From Autumnicola musiva (GTDB lineage: Bacteria; Bacteroidota; Bacteroidia; Flavobacteriales; Flavobacteriaceae): a stretch of 64,000 nucleotides of DNA. The notes beneath the pieces are model-generated. The model searched no databases and was not told the DNA's origin. It was given only the letters and a program-made list of their open reading frames with translations. Of the stretch, positions 40,911 through 49,852 are shown piece after piece. How positions within the stretch are numbered: the stretch's first letter is position 1; the number at the start of each line of letters is the position of its first letter. Made by a program: the position numbers and the translations under genes. The stretch covers positions 248,001 through 312,000 of the forward strand of contig NZ_JAVRHK010000003.1 of assembly GCF_031846585.1 (NCBI RefSeq), read 5' to 3'.

Positions 40911-42875
40911 CTATTTCCAATTCATTTTCTGTAATCTTACGGCGTTGAGTATTGCTAAAAACGCCACTCCAACATCGGCAAATACGGCCTCCCACATTGT
41001 CGCCATTCCAAAGGCACCTAATGCCATAACGGCAATTTTAACCCCGAATGCCAAGCCTATATTCTGCCAAACGATTCGTCTGGTGGAACGCCCAATTTTA
41101 ATGGCTTGGGCAATTTTAGAAGGCTGGTCGGTCTGGATGATGACATCTGCGGTCTCAATGGCGACATCGCTGCCCAGACCTCCCATAGCCATACCTACAT
41201 CGCTGGTCGCAAGTACAGGAGCATCGTTGATGCCATCACCAATAAAAGCCACGGTAGTGCCGGTGACTTTTTGAAGCCGTTCCACTTCGTTGAGTTTATC
41301 TTCCGGTAATAATCCTCCCATTGCACTATCCACACCCATTTCCCTACCAACTTCTTTGGTAATGGAATCCTTGTCACCAGAAAGCATTATGATTCTTGAT
41401 ATTCCCGCTTTACGGATTTGTTTGATTGCTTCGTGGGCATCTTCCTTCAGTTCGTCGGCAATGGTCACGTAGCCTGCAAATTTCCCATCAATTGATACCA
41501 TTACAATAGATTCTACAATGGTTTCAGTTTCCGCAGGGACTTCTATATTGTTTGAGGTCATTAAAGCCTTATTGCCCACTAAAACCGTTTTACCGTTTAC
41601 TGTGCCTTTCAAGCCTTTTCCTGCCACCTCAGATACTTCGGAAGCTTCAAAATCCGCACCTTTGGTCTTATATTCCAATATCGCCTTGGCAATGGGATGG
41701 GTGGACTGTTCTTCCATCGCCATCAGGTATTTCATAAATTCCGCTTCCGCGAAAGTGTCATTATTAACAACATCCTTGATTTTAAAGACCCCTTTGGTAA
41801 CCGTTCCCGTTTTGTCCATTACCACGGTATTCACTTTGGTCATTGTATCCAAGAAGGAAGCTCCCTTAAAAAGAATACCGTTGTGCGAGGCTGCTCCCAA
41901 ACCACCAAAATAGCCCAATGGAATCGAAACAACCAATGCGCAGGGACAAGAAATAACAAGGAAGATCAAGGCACGGTACAACCAATCTTCAAAGATGTAA
42001 TTCTCGACAAATAGATAGGGTACAAAGGTCAGTCCAATGGCAAGGAATACCACGATGGGGGTGTACACCCTCGCGAATTTTCTAATGAACAGTTCCGTTT
42101 TTGATTTACGGGCGGTGGCATTCTGTACCAAATCCAGGATACGGGCAATTGAACTGTCCTTGAATTCCTTAGTGGTCTCGATTTCAATAACTCCATCGAG
42201 GTTGATACTTCCGGCAAAAACCTTGTCGTCTTTTGCAACGGTATCGGGTTTGCTTTCGCCGGTAATGGCAGCAGTATTCAACGAAGCTTTTTCGGATAAC
42301 AGTTTACCGTCCAAAGGGATTTTCTCGCCCACCCGTACCTGAATCTTATCACCAACCTCGACCGTTTCGGGGTTGACGGAAACAAAATCGCCATCACGAT
42401 ATACCAAAGCTTCATTGGGACGCACATCCAAAAGGGCTTTTATATTACCCTTCGCTTTTTTGACCGCAGCACTTTGAAAGAGCTCGCCGACCGCGTAAAA
42501 AAGCATTACTGCCACGCCCTCGGGATATTCGCCTATGGCAAATGCCCCCAATGTTGCGAGTGACATTAAAAGGAATTCGGTAAAGAAATCCCCATTTTTT
42601 ATACTTTTCCAACCTTCAATAATAACGGGAAACCCAACAGGAATATAGGCTACAACGTACCAGATTATTCGAACCCAACCCTCGAAAAACGGGAAGGCAT
42701 CAAAATAATCGATGACAATACCCGCAATCAGCATTACAAAACTGAAAATAGCGGGTAGGTAGGTTCTAAATTTTGATGCTTTTTCCGGACTACTGTGGTT
42801 ATGGCCATCATCGTGGCTGTGTTCGCCAGAATGTTTCCGGGTATCGATATCCCTTAGATTTTGTTTTTTCTTCAT
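40911..42875 (-). CDS. zntA: P1B-type heavy-metal ATPase (Zn/Cd/Pb type)
   Basis: This 654-residue pump exports soft divalent cations. I chose ATG 42875 (MKKKQNLRDIDTRKHSGEHS), 10 bp after the CDF gene ends; an in-frame ATG 51 bp upstream lies within that gene. A His-rich N-terminal stretch (HSHDDGHNHSS) replaces the usual metal-binding domain. Motifs in order are TGES, the membrane CPC in VISCPCALVVSIP, DKTGTVTKG, the HP motif STHPIAKAI and GDGINDAP. The last helix has FADVGVAFLAILNAVRL with the Asp of Zn/Cd/Pb pumps. It is second in a block of cation genes. Confidence 0.94.
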   Translation of the reverse strand: MKKKQNLRDIDTRKHSGEHSHDDGHNHSSPEKASKFRTYLPAIFSFVMLIAGIVIDYFDAFPFFEGWVRIIWYVVAYIPVGFPVIIEGWKSIKNGDFFTEFLLMSLATLGAFAIGEYPEGVAVMLFYAVGELFQSAAVKKAKGNIKALLDVRPNEALVYRDGDFVSVNPETVEVGDKIQVRVGEKIPLDGKLLSEKASLNTAAITGESKPDTVAKDDKVFAGSINLDGVIEIETTKEFKDSSIARILDLVQNATARKSKTELFIRKFARVYTPIVVFLAIGLTFVPYLFVENYIFEDWLYRALIFLVISCPCALVVSIPLGYFGGLGAASHNGILFKGASFLDTMTKVNTVVMDKTGTVTKGVFKIKDVVNNDTFAEAEFMKYLMAMEEQSTHPIAKAILEYKTKGADFEASEVSEVAGKGLKGTVNGKTVLVGNKALMTSNNIEVPAETETIVESIVMVSIDGKFAGYVTIADELKEDAHEAIKQIRKAGISRIIMLSGDKDSITKEVGREMGVDSAMGGLLPEDKLNEVERLQKVTGTTVAFIGDGINDAPVLATSDVGMAMGGLGSDVAIETADVIIQTDQPSKIAQAIKIGRSTRRIVWQNIGLAFGVKIAVMALGAFGMATMWEAVFADVGVAFLAILNAVRLQKMNWK

Positions 42876-42885
42876 CGTGATTTTA

Positions 42886-43782
42886 TTATTCCAGACCTTG
42901 ATAGGGTTTATATTCTTTGTCCCCAAATTCTTTTTCGATTTGCAGGGTGGTATGGGTTATTTCAAATTTATCGTGCAATTGTTCCCGGATATCGTAGATG
43001 AACTGATCCTCGTGCCCATCAGGAACGACCAGATGGGTAGAAAGTGCCGTTTCCGTGGTACTCATTGCCCAGATATGTAAATCGTGTACTTCTTCGACCC
43101 CTTCGATATCCATTAAGAATTTTTCCACTTCATCGATGTCGATGTTTTTGGGAACGGCATCAATGGCTATTTTTACGGAATCCCTCAAAAGTCCCCAGGC
43201 ACTATATAAAATGACCAGTACAATGACCAAACTAAGCGCAGGGTCTATCCACGTCAATCCTGTGTATTTAATGGCAAGTCCACCAAGAAGCACTCCTAAA
43301 GTTACCCCGGCATCGGCGGCCATATGTAAAAATGCGCCACGTATGTTCAAATCGCCTTTTGAACCTTTCCAAAAAAGGAAAGCCGTACCGGTGTTTACCA
43401 CCAAACCAATAGCCGCTACAATCATTACGATGTTACCGGAAATTTCTGCCGGATTTTGGAATTTTTGAATGGCGTCCCAAGCGATCAGTCCCGCAGCCGC
43501 AATGATGATAAGCCCATTGATCATCGAAGCCAAAATGGTCGTTTTTCGTAAACCATACGTATAGCGTTTTGAGGGTCTTTTAGTCGCTATTTTAATTGCC
43601 GCCCAGGCCAGGATCAGACTAAAGACATCGCTTGCATTGTGGGCTGCATCTGCAACGAGGGCTGAAGAATTGACCATAAAACCATAATACAACTCGACGA
43701 CAACATAAATAGTGTTCAAGGCTATGCCTATGCCAAAAGCCTTTCCGTAGTTCTGTGAACCGTGTGAATGATCGTGTGCCAT
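42886..43782 (-). CDS. czcD: Cation diffusion facilitator transporter, CzcD-like
   Basis: This 298-residue CDF exporter has the His-rich start MAHDHSHGSQNYGKAFGIG typical of CzcD, six helices, and metal-site residues in ALVADAAHNASDVFSLIL (helix 2) and FLHMAADAGVTLGVLLGG (helix 5, HxxxD). The C-terminal domain contains DIEGVEEVHDLHIWAMSTTE. It pairs with the P-type ATPase immediately downstream (10 bp). The likely substrates are Zn, Cd or Co. Confidence 0.94.
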   Translation of the reverse strand: MAHDHSHGSQNYGKAFGIGIALNTIYVVVELYYGFMVNSSALVADAAHNASDVFSLILAWAAIKIATKRPSKRYTYGLRKTTILASMINGLIIIAAAGLIAWDAIQKFQNPAEISGNIVMIVAAIGLVVNTGTAFLFWKGSKGDLNIRGAFLHMAADAGVTLGVLLGGLAIKYTGLTWIDPALSLVIVLVILYSAWGLLRDSVKIAIDAVPKNIDIDEVEKFLMDIEGVEEVHDLHIWAMSTTETALSTHLVVPDGHEDQFIYDIREQLHDKFEITHTTLQIEKEFGDKEYKPYQGLE

Positions 43783-43793
43783 AATTATCTAAT

Positions 43794-44150
43794 TTATTTT
43801 TTTATCCATTGTTTAGCTGTTTTTCTATCTTCTAAACTAAAATAGTTGATCTCGGCGTTTGTAAATGGTTTCATAAATTGGGCAATCCAATCCTGCCATT
43901 TTTTTTCACCCACCATCGCTATTTTTTCATAATCTTTTGCGTGGGCAGTATCCATTTTTAGATCTTCCCACAGGCCTGGAAAATCCCAGCCGGTAAAATT
44001 CTCCATTTCAAAATACCAGCGTACGTTTAATCCTTTGTCCAAAATAGCATGAATAATGGGATGTACCTTCTCAATATCCATTTCGGATAAATCTCCCGAT
44101 GCTCTGGTTGCAATAATATTATCTCCTGAAATCTCTATAATTTGTAACAT
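43794..44150 (-). CDS. SpoIIAA-like STAS/SEC14-type protein
   Basis: This 118-residue soluble protein belongs to the SpoIIAA-like family: MLQIIEISGDNIIATRASGD start, GLNVRWYFEMENFTGWD in the middle, KIAMVGEKKWQDWIAQFM and a C-terminal YFSLEDRKTAKQWIKK. Proteins of this type are of unknown role, often near ion transport genes. It lies 11 bp upstream of the CDF gene. A second intact member lies at 55712-56071 and a decayed third at 54370-54619. Confidence 0.85.
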   Translation of the reverse strand: MLQIIEISGDNIIATRASGDLSEMDIEKVHPIIHAILDKGLNVRWYFEMENFTGWDFPGLWEDLKMDTAHAKDYEKIAMVGEKKWQDWIAQFMKPFTNAEINYFSLEDRKTAKQWIKK

Positions 44151-44168
44151 ATCTATTTTTATTAATTA

Positions 44169-44345
44169 TTAACCGCCTAAATCGTAAAACCATTCTTCAG
44201 CTTTCATAATTCCTTCTTTTATGGCATTTCCCTTAGTATAATTCTTTTCTATAACCAGACTTTTAGCAATTTCCAGGGCTTTTTCCTTCACTGCAGGATG
44301 GAGGCCATCCAAACTGGCTTTAAATTCTTCAAAGGTCCATTCCAT
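44169..44345 (-). CDS. 58-residue protein of the ALEIA-KAE type, first of two
   Basis: From ATG 44345 to TAA 44169 a 58-residue protein is encoded: MEWTFEEFKASLDGLHPAVK, then ALEIAKSLVIEKNYTKGNAI and KEGIMKAEEWFYDLGG. The pattern (AxxKALEIA, Y(T/S)K..AI..GI.KAE) is that of small bacterial proteins without known function. A close analogue (NCSKEEAIERGIVKAEME) is at 45690-45875, so the two flank the permease gene. Gap to the permease is 9 bp. Confidence 0.7.
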   Translation of the reverse strand: MEWTFEEFKASLDGLHPAVKEKALEIAKSLVIEKNYTKGNAIKEGIMKAEEWFYDLGG

Positions 44346-44354
44346 AGCTTCATT

Positions 44355-45671
44355 TTAATGGTTGAACAGTTCTTTTTCTTTTTCGGGATCCATCTCATTC
44401 CTTGACTTTTTGTCCAAAAAATAATCCAGTACGATGCCCAATATAATTGCGCCCACAAAAGCAATATACACCTGCCAGTTAAACTGAACTACCAAAGACA
44501 AGCTAATGATTATGGCCAAAATGGGTAGGATAGGTACTTTTCCTATGGAAAGGGGAACTTTAAAGGGCCTTTCTTTGTCAGGTGCTTTATAACGCAAAAC
44601 GATGAGTGCAATATTCACAGCTACAAAAACGAGTAACGCCCCTAAAGAGGACATTCCTGCGACAATTTTAATATCTCCCAATAACAAAAATGCCGCTACC
44701 GCAGCCATAACCACCAGTGTAGTTACCCAGGGTACTTTCTGTGCATTGGTCTTGGTCATAAATTTTGGAAGCTCGCCCACGCTTGCCATACCGAAAAGCA
44801 ACCTGCTAATGGAAATAATGCCACTAAAAGCCGCATTAGCCGTAGCAAAAAGTGCCGCAACTGCCAGGGCTACGGGCAACCAGGAATTTAAATTTGAAGC
44901 GGCCAGCGACAATGGGGAATTTACCTTTGCTATTTCTGCGGGGTCACTTATATTGAGTACCGTAAAAGATATTAGTAGGTATATAATTGTGGTAAACACC
45001 ATTGTCAATAAAAATGCCCTCGGAATCGTCTTGCCCGGATTTTTTACCTCGGAACCCAATGCTGCCATATGCTCAAAGCCGGTATAAACAAAAAATAAGG
45101 TAGCAGTCGCTGCCAGGGTGCCGGAAAAGGACTCCACTTTAAAAAATTCTGATTTTGGTGGTCCTGTTTCCAAAAGTCCGACCGCAATAAGAATAAACAA
45201 TCCCAATAGCTGAATACTGACCATAATGATATTGGCGGTAGATGATTTTTTGATGCCCGTAATGCTTATCAATGCAAGAATCAGTAGCACAGCATAGCTA
45301 ACCAGTAAGGAAGGGATGTTAAAAAACGTATTGAAATACCCTGAAAAAGCAAGTAGCACCGCGGCGATGGTGGCCGAACTGTGAAATGCAATCGTCCAAC
45401 CTGTTAGAAAAGATGGAATGTCGATTTTTGGAAACGCTTTCCGTACAAAAATGAATTCTGCACCGGCATTAGGATAGGTAGAGGACAGCTCTGCATACGA
45501 CATTGCCGAGACACTGGCCGCAATGGCGGCAAAAATAAAACTCAACCAAAGGTCTGTTCCCGCCTGTCCAGCGGCTGCACCAATTACAGTATATATTCCA
45601 GCACCAACAATGGTACCTACACCATAAAAAGTAAGGCGAAGAGTACCCAGAGATTTTTTTAATTCTGCCAT
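44355..45671 (-). CDS. APC-family amino-acid/polyamine permease
   Basis: This 438-residue transporter has twelve hydrophobic helices and the APC signature GTLRLTFYGVGTIVGAGIYTV (abbreviated) at the start, plus YAELSSTYPNAGAEFIFVRKAF and TGFEHMAALGSEVKNPGKTIP. It resembles YhdG/CtrA-like cationic or branched amino-acid permeases. Its role in a metal-resistance block is unclear; uptake of thiol or cation-chelating amino acids is one option. Small ALEIA-KAE-type genes flank it on both sides. Confidence 0.9.
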   Translation of the reverse strand: MAELKKSLGTLRLTFYGVGTIVGAGIYTVIGAAAGQAGTDLWLSFIFAAIAASVSAMSYAELSSTYPNAGAEFIFVRKAFPKIDIPSFLTGWTIAFHSSATIAAVLLAFSGYFNTFFNIPSLLVSYAVLLILALISITGIKKSSTANIIMVSIQLLGLFILIAVGLLETGPPKSEFFKVESFSGTLAATATLFFVYTGFEHMAALGSEVKNPGKTIPRAFLLTMVFTTIIYLLISFTVLNISDPAEIAKVNSPLSLAASNLNSWLPVALAVAALFATANAAFSGIISISRLLFGMASVGELPKFMTKTNAQKVPWVTTLVVMAAVAAFLLLGDIKIVAGMSSLGALLVFVAVNIALIVLRYKAPDKERPFKVPLSIGKVPILPILAIIISLSLVVQFNWQVYIAFVGAIILGIVLDYFLDKKSRNEMDPEKEKELFNH

Positions 45672-45689
45672 AATACTATTAGTAATATA

Positions 45690-45875
45690 TTATCCATTTC
45701 TATCTAAATTCCTTTTTTCCATCTCTGCCTTTACGATGCCACGCTCAATAGCCTCTTCTTTTGAACAATTTTTGTTCAAATAGAAATCCCTTGCATATTT
45801 TAATGCTACTGCTCTAATATTTTCATCCAGCACATTAAGCCTCTCCTGGTAATCCTTAAATAAATCCTCCTTCAT
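45690..45875 (-). CDS. 61-residue protein of the ALEIA-KAE type, second of two
   Basis: This 61-residue soluble protein (MKEDLFKDYQERLNVLDENI; then ALKYARDFYLNKNCSKEEAI and ERGIVKAEMEKRNLDRNG) has the same layout as the protein at 44169-44345. It lies 1 bp after the exchanger gene and 18 bp before the permease. The function is unknown. Duplication around a transporter suggests a structural or regulatory link with membrane transport. Confidence 0.7.
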   Translation of the reverse strand: MKEDLFKDYQERLNVLDENIRAVALKYARDFYLNKNCSKEEAIERGIVKAEMEKRNLDRNG

Positions 45876-45876
45876 T

Positions 45877-46875
45877 TTAAAATAGTTTTAGAACAAAAAA
45901 CACCATAGTTAAAAGATATACAATATACGCTGCATCGAAAACGAATATCTGCCATCTGCTGAACCCGTGAAGTTCCTTGCTTTGATGGACAAATACTGAA
46001 TATAAAAGCGGCATCAGTCCTACAAAAGCCAGGTTGACCCAAAACAACTGGAAATCTTCGATTGGGGTCGTTACCAGTGCCAGGGGGAAAAATGCCACTG
46101 TCATGGTAACGGCATTATCTGCAATCACACTGGTGGTACCCGCAGTCACTTCACCTCCCTTTACCACACTCCATGTTTTAAATATTTCAGGGGCGGTAGT
46201 CATAATTCCGGTGATAAACAACCCTCCAACAATTTCGGAAATATTCAGTGCCGAAACAATATTTTCGGTAGCTTTTACAATAAAAAAAGCCCCCACGGCT
46301 ATGGCCAGGGCCCCTGCAACCGAAAGCCATATTTTCTTTTTATCCCATTCTACCTTCTGACCCTTTTCCCTGCCTTTTATAATGGCATGCGTTAAAAAAG
46401 CCGCATAGGCAGCCAGCATGATCCACCCATCAATGGGTTGTAATCCACGCCAGGCTTTTGGAAGGGTTAGTATAGCTACCAAAGCAATGATTGCCAGATA
46501 GGGGATGGACAATACCGAGACAGAACGTTTGTTCAGGGCCAGCAGGTTGGCATCCAAATGTTTTTGATGTTCCTTATTGTTTTTAAACTTTCTTCTGGAA
46601 GCAAAGTATGCAATGGTTACCATGAGCGGAATGGAAATTATATTGGAACCAAGCAAATTCCCCAACCCGATATCAGATACCCCACGGGCGGCGCTCGTAA
46701 TATTTATCGCCACTTCAGGGCTCGCTGTTACAATAGCCAGGAAAGCTGCCCCTGCAGAAGCAGTAAGCCCCCATTGCTTACGCAGCATTTTTAAAGGGGT
46801 AAGGAGTTGGTCCGCGCCCCAATGGGCAGCCCAAGCTGCCAATCCCAATACTACTACCCAAAGCCAAGCGTTCAT
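45877..46875 (-). CDS. Sodium/calcium exchanger-family (CaCA) transporter
   Basis: This 332-residue membrane protein has about ten helices and the two repeated alpha motifs of CaCA exchangers: FLAIVTASPEVAINITSAARG (abbreviated; about residues 44-64) and the second in LFITGIMTTAPEIFKTWSVVKGGEV (abbreviated). It exchanges calcium or related cations for Na+ or H+. It is placed 2 bp after lspA and before the small ALEIA-KAE gene. Substrate not known. Confidence 0.88.
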   Translation of the reverse strand: MNAWLWVVVLGLAAWAAHWGADQLLTPLKMLRKQWGLTASAGAAFLAIVTASPEVAINITSAARGVSDIGLGNLLGSNIISIPLMVTIAYFASRRKFKNNKEHQKHLDANLLALNKRSVSVLSIPYLAIIALVAILTLPKAWRGLQPIDGWIMLAAYAAFLTHAIIKGREKGQKVEWDKKKIWLSVAGALAIAVGAFFIVKATENIVSALNISEIVGGLFITGIMTTAPEIFKTWSVVKGGEVTAGTTSVIADNAVTMTVAFFPLALVTTPIEDFQLFWVNLAFVGLMPLLYSVFVHQSKELHGFSRWQIFVFDAAYIVYLLTMVFFVLKLF

Positions 46876-46877
46876 AA

Positions 46878-47558
46878 CTAATCGATTTTTATAATTGTCC
46901 TGTTACTTTCAGTATATTTCAACTTTTTCTTATCCGATATTTTCTGGTCTTTTTTTTGTTGGCTTTGAAAGATCAGGAGTAAAATCACTCCCGTGCTAAT
47001 CCAAACATCTGCGGTATTGAATACAGGGTCGAAAAAAGTAAATTCATTGCCTCCCCATAATAGCATCCATTCCGGAAGCCTTGTTTCAATAATTGGAAAG
47101 AACCACATATCCACCACATTGCCATTTAAAAATCCCGCATAACCACCGCCTGAGGAGAATATTTCTGCAATATTGCGAAGTGCGGGATCACTTTTTTCAA
47201 AAATCAGTCCGTAAAATGCACCGTCAATCAAATTGCCCAATGCACCTGCGTATATAAATGCGGCACAGATTATAAAGACTTTTGCATATCCTTTACGTAT
47301 CATTTTTTTGATATAAAAGGTCCCCCAAATAACGGCTACGAAGCGAAATAGTATTAAAACAAATTTGGCCAGATATCCCTCGCCAAATTTAAAGCCCCAG
47401 GCCATGCCGGGATTCTCCAAAAAATGTAAGCGAAACCAATCCAGGCCAAACACAAAATATTCCTCGCCATAATAAAAATGGGTCTTCACATAAATCTTTA
47501 TGGCCTGGTCTATTACCAACAACAGTAAAATCAATAATGCTACACTACTTTTATTCAT
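46878..47558 (-). CDS. lspA: Lipoprotein signal peptidase (signal peptidase II)
   Basis: This 226-residue membrane aspartyl protease removes signal peptides from lipoproteins. I prefer ATG 47558 (MNKSSVALLILLLLVIDQAI), which has AAGGA 6 bp before it; ATG 47594 would add 12 residues. The catalytic Asp residues are in GALGNLIDGAFYG and FDPVFNTADVWIS; the conserved FLENPGMAWGF is near residue 50. Housekeeping LspA is normally elsewhere, so this is an extra copy within a cation cassette, as in lead-resistance loci (PbrC). It follows the CDF gene. Confidence 0.92.
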   Translation of the reverse strand: MNKSSVALLILLLLVIDQAIKIYVKTHFYYGEEYFVFGLDWFRLHFLENPGMAWGFKFGEGYLAKFVLILFRFVAVIWGTFYIKKMIRKGYAKVFIICAAFIYAGALGNLIDGAFYGLIFEKSDPALRNIAEIFSSGGGYAGFLNGNVVDMWFFPIIETRLPEWMLLWGGNEFTFFDPVFNTADVWISTGVILLLIFQSQQKKDQKISDKKKLKYTESNRTIIKID

Positions 47559-47603
47559 AATTTCCTTATTGTTGCCCAACGTCTTGTGCAACATATATTT
47601 GCA

Positions 47604-48404
47604 TTATTTAGATAATTTTAAAATTCTTATGGCACCCCGCATTACAAACGTAAAAACGATGCCGCCAATTACCAAATCAGGCCATTTGCTATCCAGAAAA
47701 TAGACCAGCACCCCGGCCAGTATCACCCCGCCGTTTACGATGATATCATTGGAGGTAAAAATAGCACTGGCCTGCATATGCGCCTCCTTACTTTTGGCCT
47801 TATTTATCAACCAAAGCGAAATAAGGTTACCCAAAAGGGCGAAAATGGAAACAATGATCATCAATTGGAAAATTGGTGTTTCACTACTGGTAAAAAACCT
47901 TCTTAATACCTCTGCAAAACCAAGTGTTGCCAAGGCCATCTGAAAATACCCGCTGAATTTTGCCACCTTCTTTTTTCTGGAAATGGCACCACCTACTGCA
48001 AATAAACTTAGCGCATATACTATCGAATCTGCCAGCATATCCAACGAATCTGCAATAAGGCCCATAGAAGAAGAGATCCACCCCATGGTCATTTCGATAA
48101 TGAAAAAGCCGAAATTTATCCCAAAGACCCACCAAAGGATTGTTTTCTGTTTGGATTGGTCTTCTATTACGGGAGGATCGGCTTCTTCGGTCCCTTGGAA
48201 GGAATCCCCAAGGTTTAAACTGGCTATTGATGTTTGTATATCTTCGATTCCATTCACATGATATACTTCCAATTTCCTGTTGGGAATATCAAAATCCAAA
48301 TATTTCACTTGTGTATAAGCCTCCAACTTCATCCGGATCATCTGTTCTTCTGAAGGACAGTCCATTTGACTTACTATAAAAGTACTTTTGTTCATTTCTC
48401 CCAT
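47604..48404 (-). CDS. Cation transporter (CDF family) with N-terminal HMA-like domain
   Basis: This 266-residue protein has an N-terminal ferredoxin-like domain of about 75 residues (STFIVSQMDCPSEEQMIRMK), with a single-Cys MDCPSEE motif in place of CxxC. It is followed by a CDF membrane domain (ITEMTMGWISSSMGLIADSLD; last part TSNDIIVNGGVILAGVLVYF). It lacks the usual C-terminal cytosolic domain. It starts 1 bp after nhaA ends and precedes lspA. An ATG three codons later (MNKSTF) is an alternative start. Confidence 0.88.
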   Translation of the reverse strand: MGEMNKSTFIVSQMDCPSEEQMIRMKLEAYTQVKYLDFDIPNRKLEVYHVNGIEDIQTSIASLNLGDSFQGTEEADPPVIEDQSKQKTILWWVFGINFGFFIIEMTMGWISSSMGLIADSLDMLADSIVYALSLFAVGGAISRKKKVAKFSGYFQMALATLGFAEVLRRFFTSSETPIFQLMIIVSIFALLGNLISLWLINKAKSKEAHMQASAIFTSNDIIVNGGVILAGVLVYFLDSKWPDLVIGGIVFTFVMRGAIRILKLSK

Positions 48405-48405
48405 A

Positions 48406-49755
48406 TCACTTAACTATATTTTTCTTTCCTTTATTGGAAGTTAATAAGAGAATTACCGCACCGCCAATAGCTGCAAGTAATGAAGCTATCAAAATGCTTA
48501 TTTTCGAAATTTTAATCAATTCCTGATCATTAAATGCGAGATTGGTAATAAAAAGGGACATGGTAAAGCCAATTCCCGCAATCATACCAATTCCAATTAT
48601 ATGTTTCCAGTTTAGTGTAATATGTAATTCGGAAACTCCAAGTTTTTGCCCAATCAATGTAAAAATACCAATCCCTGTTACTTTGCCAATTGCTAATCCC
48701 AAAAGGATCCCCAGCCCTAAAGAACCGGAAACAACCTCAATTAAATTTACATCGAGCTTTACTCCCGCATTCGCGACTGCAAAAATTGGAATGATAAAGA
48801 AAGCATTGAAATCAACAAGGGAATTTTCCAGTTTGAGCAAAGGAGGCCTTGAATTCTCAGTATCTGTTTTAATGGCTTTTAAAATTATTTGTTGTTTTTT
48901 ATCCTGAAGAGGATTTAATTTTTCCAGCTCTGTTTTCTCAAGATTAGTAACGTTTGTGGCGGTCCTTTCTTTTAATATTTTACTGTCTAATTTGGGCACT
49001 ATTGGAATGGTAATGGCAAAAAGTACTCCCGCAATAGTTGGATGGATCCCCGAATTAAGGAAGCAATACCATAAGATGATCCCAATAATAATATACCAAA
49101 TCAAATTTTTGACCCCAGTCCAATTCATTAATAATAATAACCCAAATGCCCCCATGCCCGATCCAAGGTATATCCAGCTCAACTCGTTGCTATAAAACAA
49201 TGCTATCACCAATATGGCACCTATATCGTCAGCAATAGCGAGGGCTATTAAAAATATTTTTAACTGCCTGGGGACATTTTTCCCCAGTAGGCCAATAATC
49301 CCTAGTGAATATGCGATATCGGTAGCCATAGGGATGCCCCAACCCTTTATATTTTCAGTGCCTAAATTTAGGCTAATAAAAATGAGGGCCGGAACTGCCA
49401 TACCACCTAAAGCTGCCAACAAGGGGGCTGAGGCTTTTTTAATTGAAGATAATTCCCCCACCATAACCTCCCTCTTCAATTCAAGGCCGGCAACCAAAAA
49501 GAAAATTGCCATTAGGCCATCATTGATCCATTCTTCAATTGTTAGCCCAAAACTAAGATGCTCGGAAAATTCAAAAAGCAATTCATCGCCAAGAAAATGA
49601 TGATAGGCACTTGCCCACTGTGAATTAGCTAAAAGAAGGGCAACTATAGTAGCAATTATTAAAAAAATCCCCCCAGCTGTTTCCCTGTCGAGGAACTTTG
49701 TTGCCGTTTCCCTGATATACCCAATAGTGGATTGATTTCGAACTGATTGCCCCAT
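48406..49755 (-). CDS. nhaA: Na+/H+ antiporter NhaA
   Basis: This 449-residue antiporter exchanges Na+ or Li+ for H+. It has the NhaA signature of helices 4 and 5, KGWGIPMATDIAYSLGIIG and IFLIALAIADDIGAILVIAL, with the paired Asp residues, and the FSEHLSFGLTIEEWINDGLM segment. It is longer than E. coli NhaA because of a charged loop (about residues 250-305; KLDSKILKERTATNVTNLEK), which is frequent in Bacteroidota. It adjoins the CDF gene with 1 bp between. Confidence 0.95.
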   Translation of the reverse strand: MGQSVRNQSTIGYIRETATKFLDRETAGGIFLIIATIVALLLANSQWASAYHHFLGDELLFEFSEHLSFGLTIEEWINDGLMAIFFLVAGLELKREVMVGELSSIKKASAPLLAALGGMAVPALIFISLNLGTENIKGWGIPMATDIAYSLGIIGLLGKNVPRQLKIFLIALAIADDIGAILVIALFYSNELSWIYLGSGMGAFGLLLLMNWTGVKNLIWYIIIGIILWYCFLNSGIHPTIAGVLFAITIPIVPKLDSKILKERTATNVTNLEKTELEKLNPLQDKKQQIILKAIKTDTENSRPPLLKLENSLVDFNAFFIIPIFAVANAGVKLDVNLIEVVSGSLGLGILLGLAIGKVTGIGIFTLIGQKLGVSELHITLNWKHIIGIGMIAGIGFTMSLFITNLAFNDQELIKISKISILIASLLAAIGGAVILLLTSNKGKKNIVK

Positions 49756-49852
49756 TTTATCTTATCTGTTTTTTGAGTTAATTACTTAAACCTTAATATT
49801 TCAAAAAGCTCAGTAGCGTCTTAATTTTTAAGAACTTACTGTTAGGTCAACT

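Noticed and set aside
42876..42926. Longer start of the Zn-type ATPase
   Set aside because: It overlaps the CDF coding end; ATG 42875 has normal spacing and begins the His-rich region.
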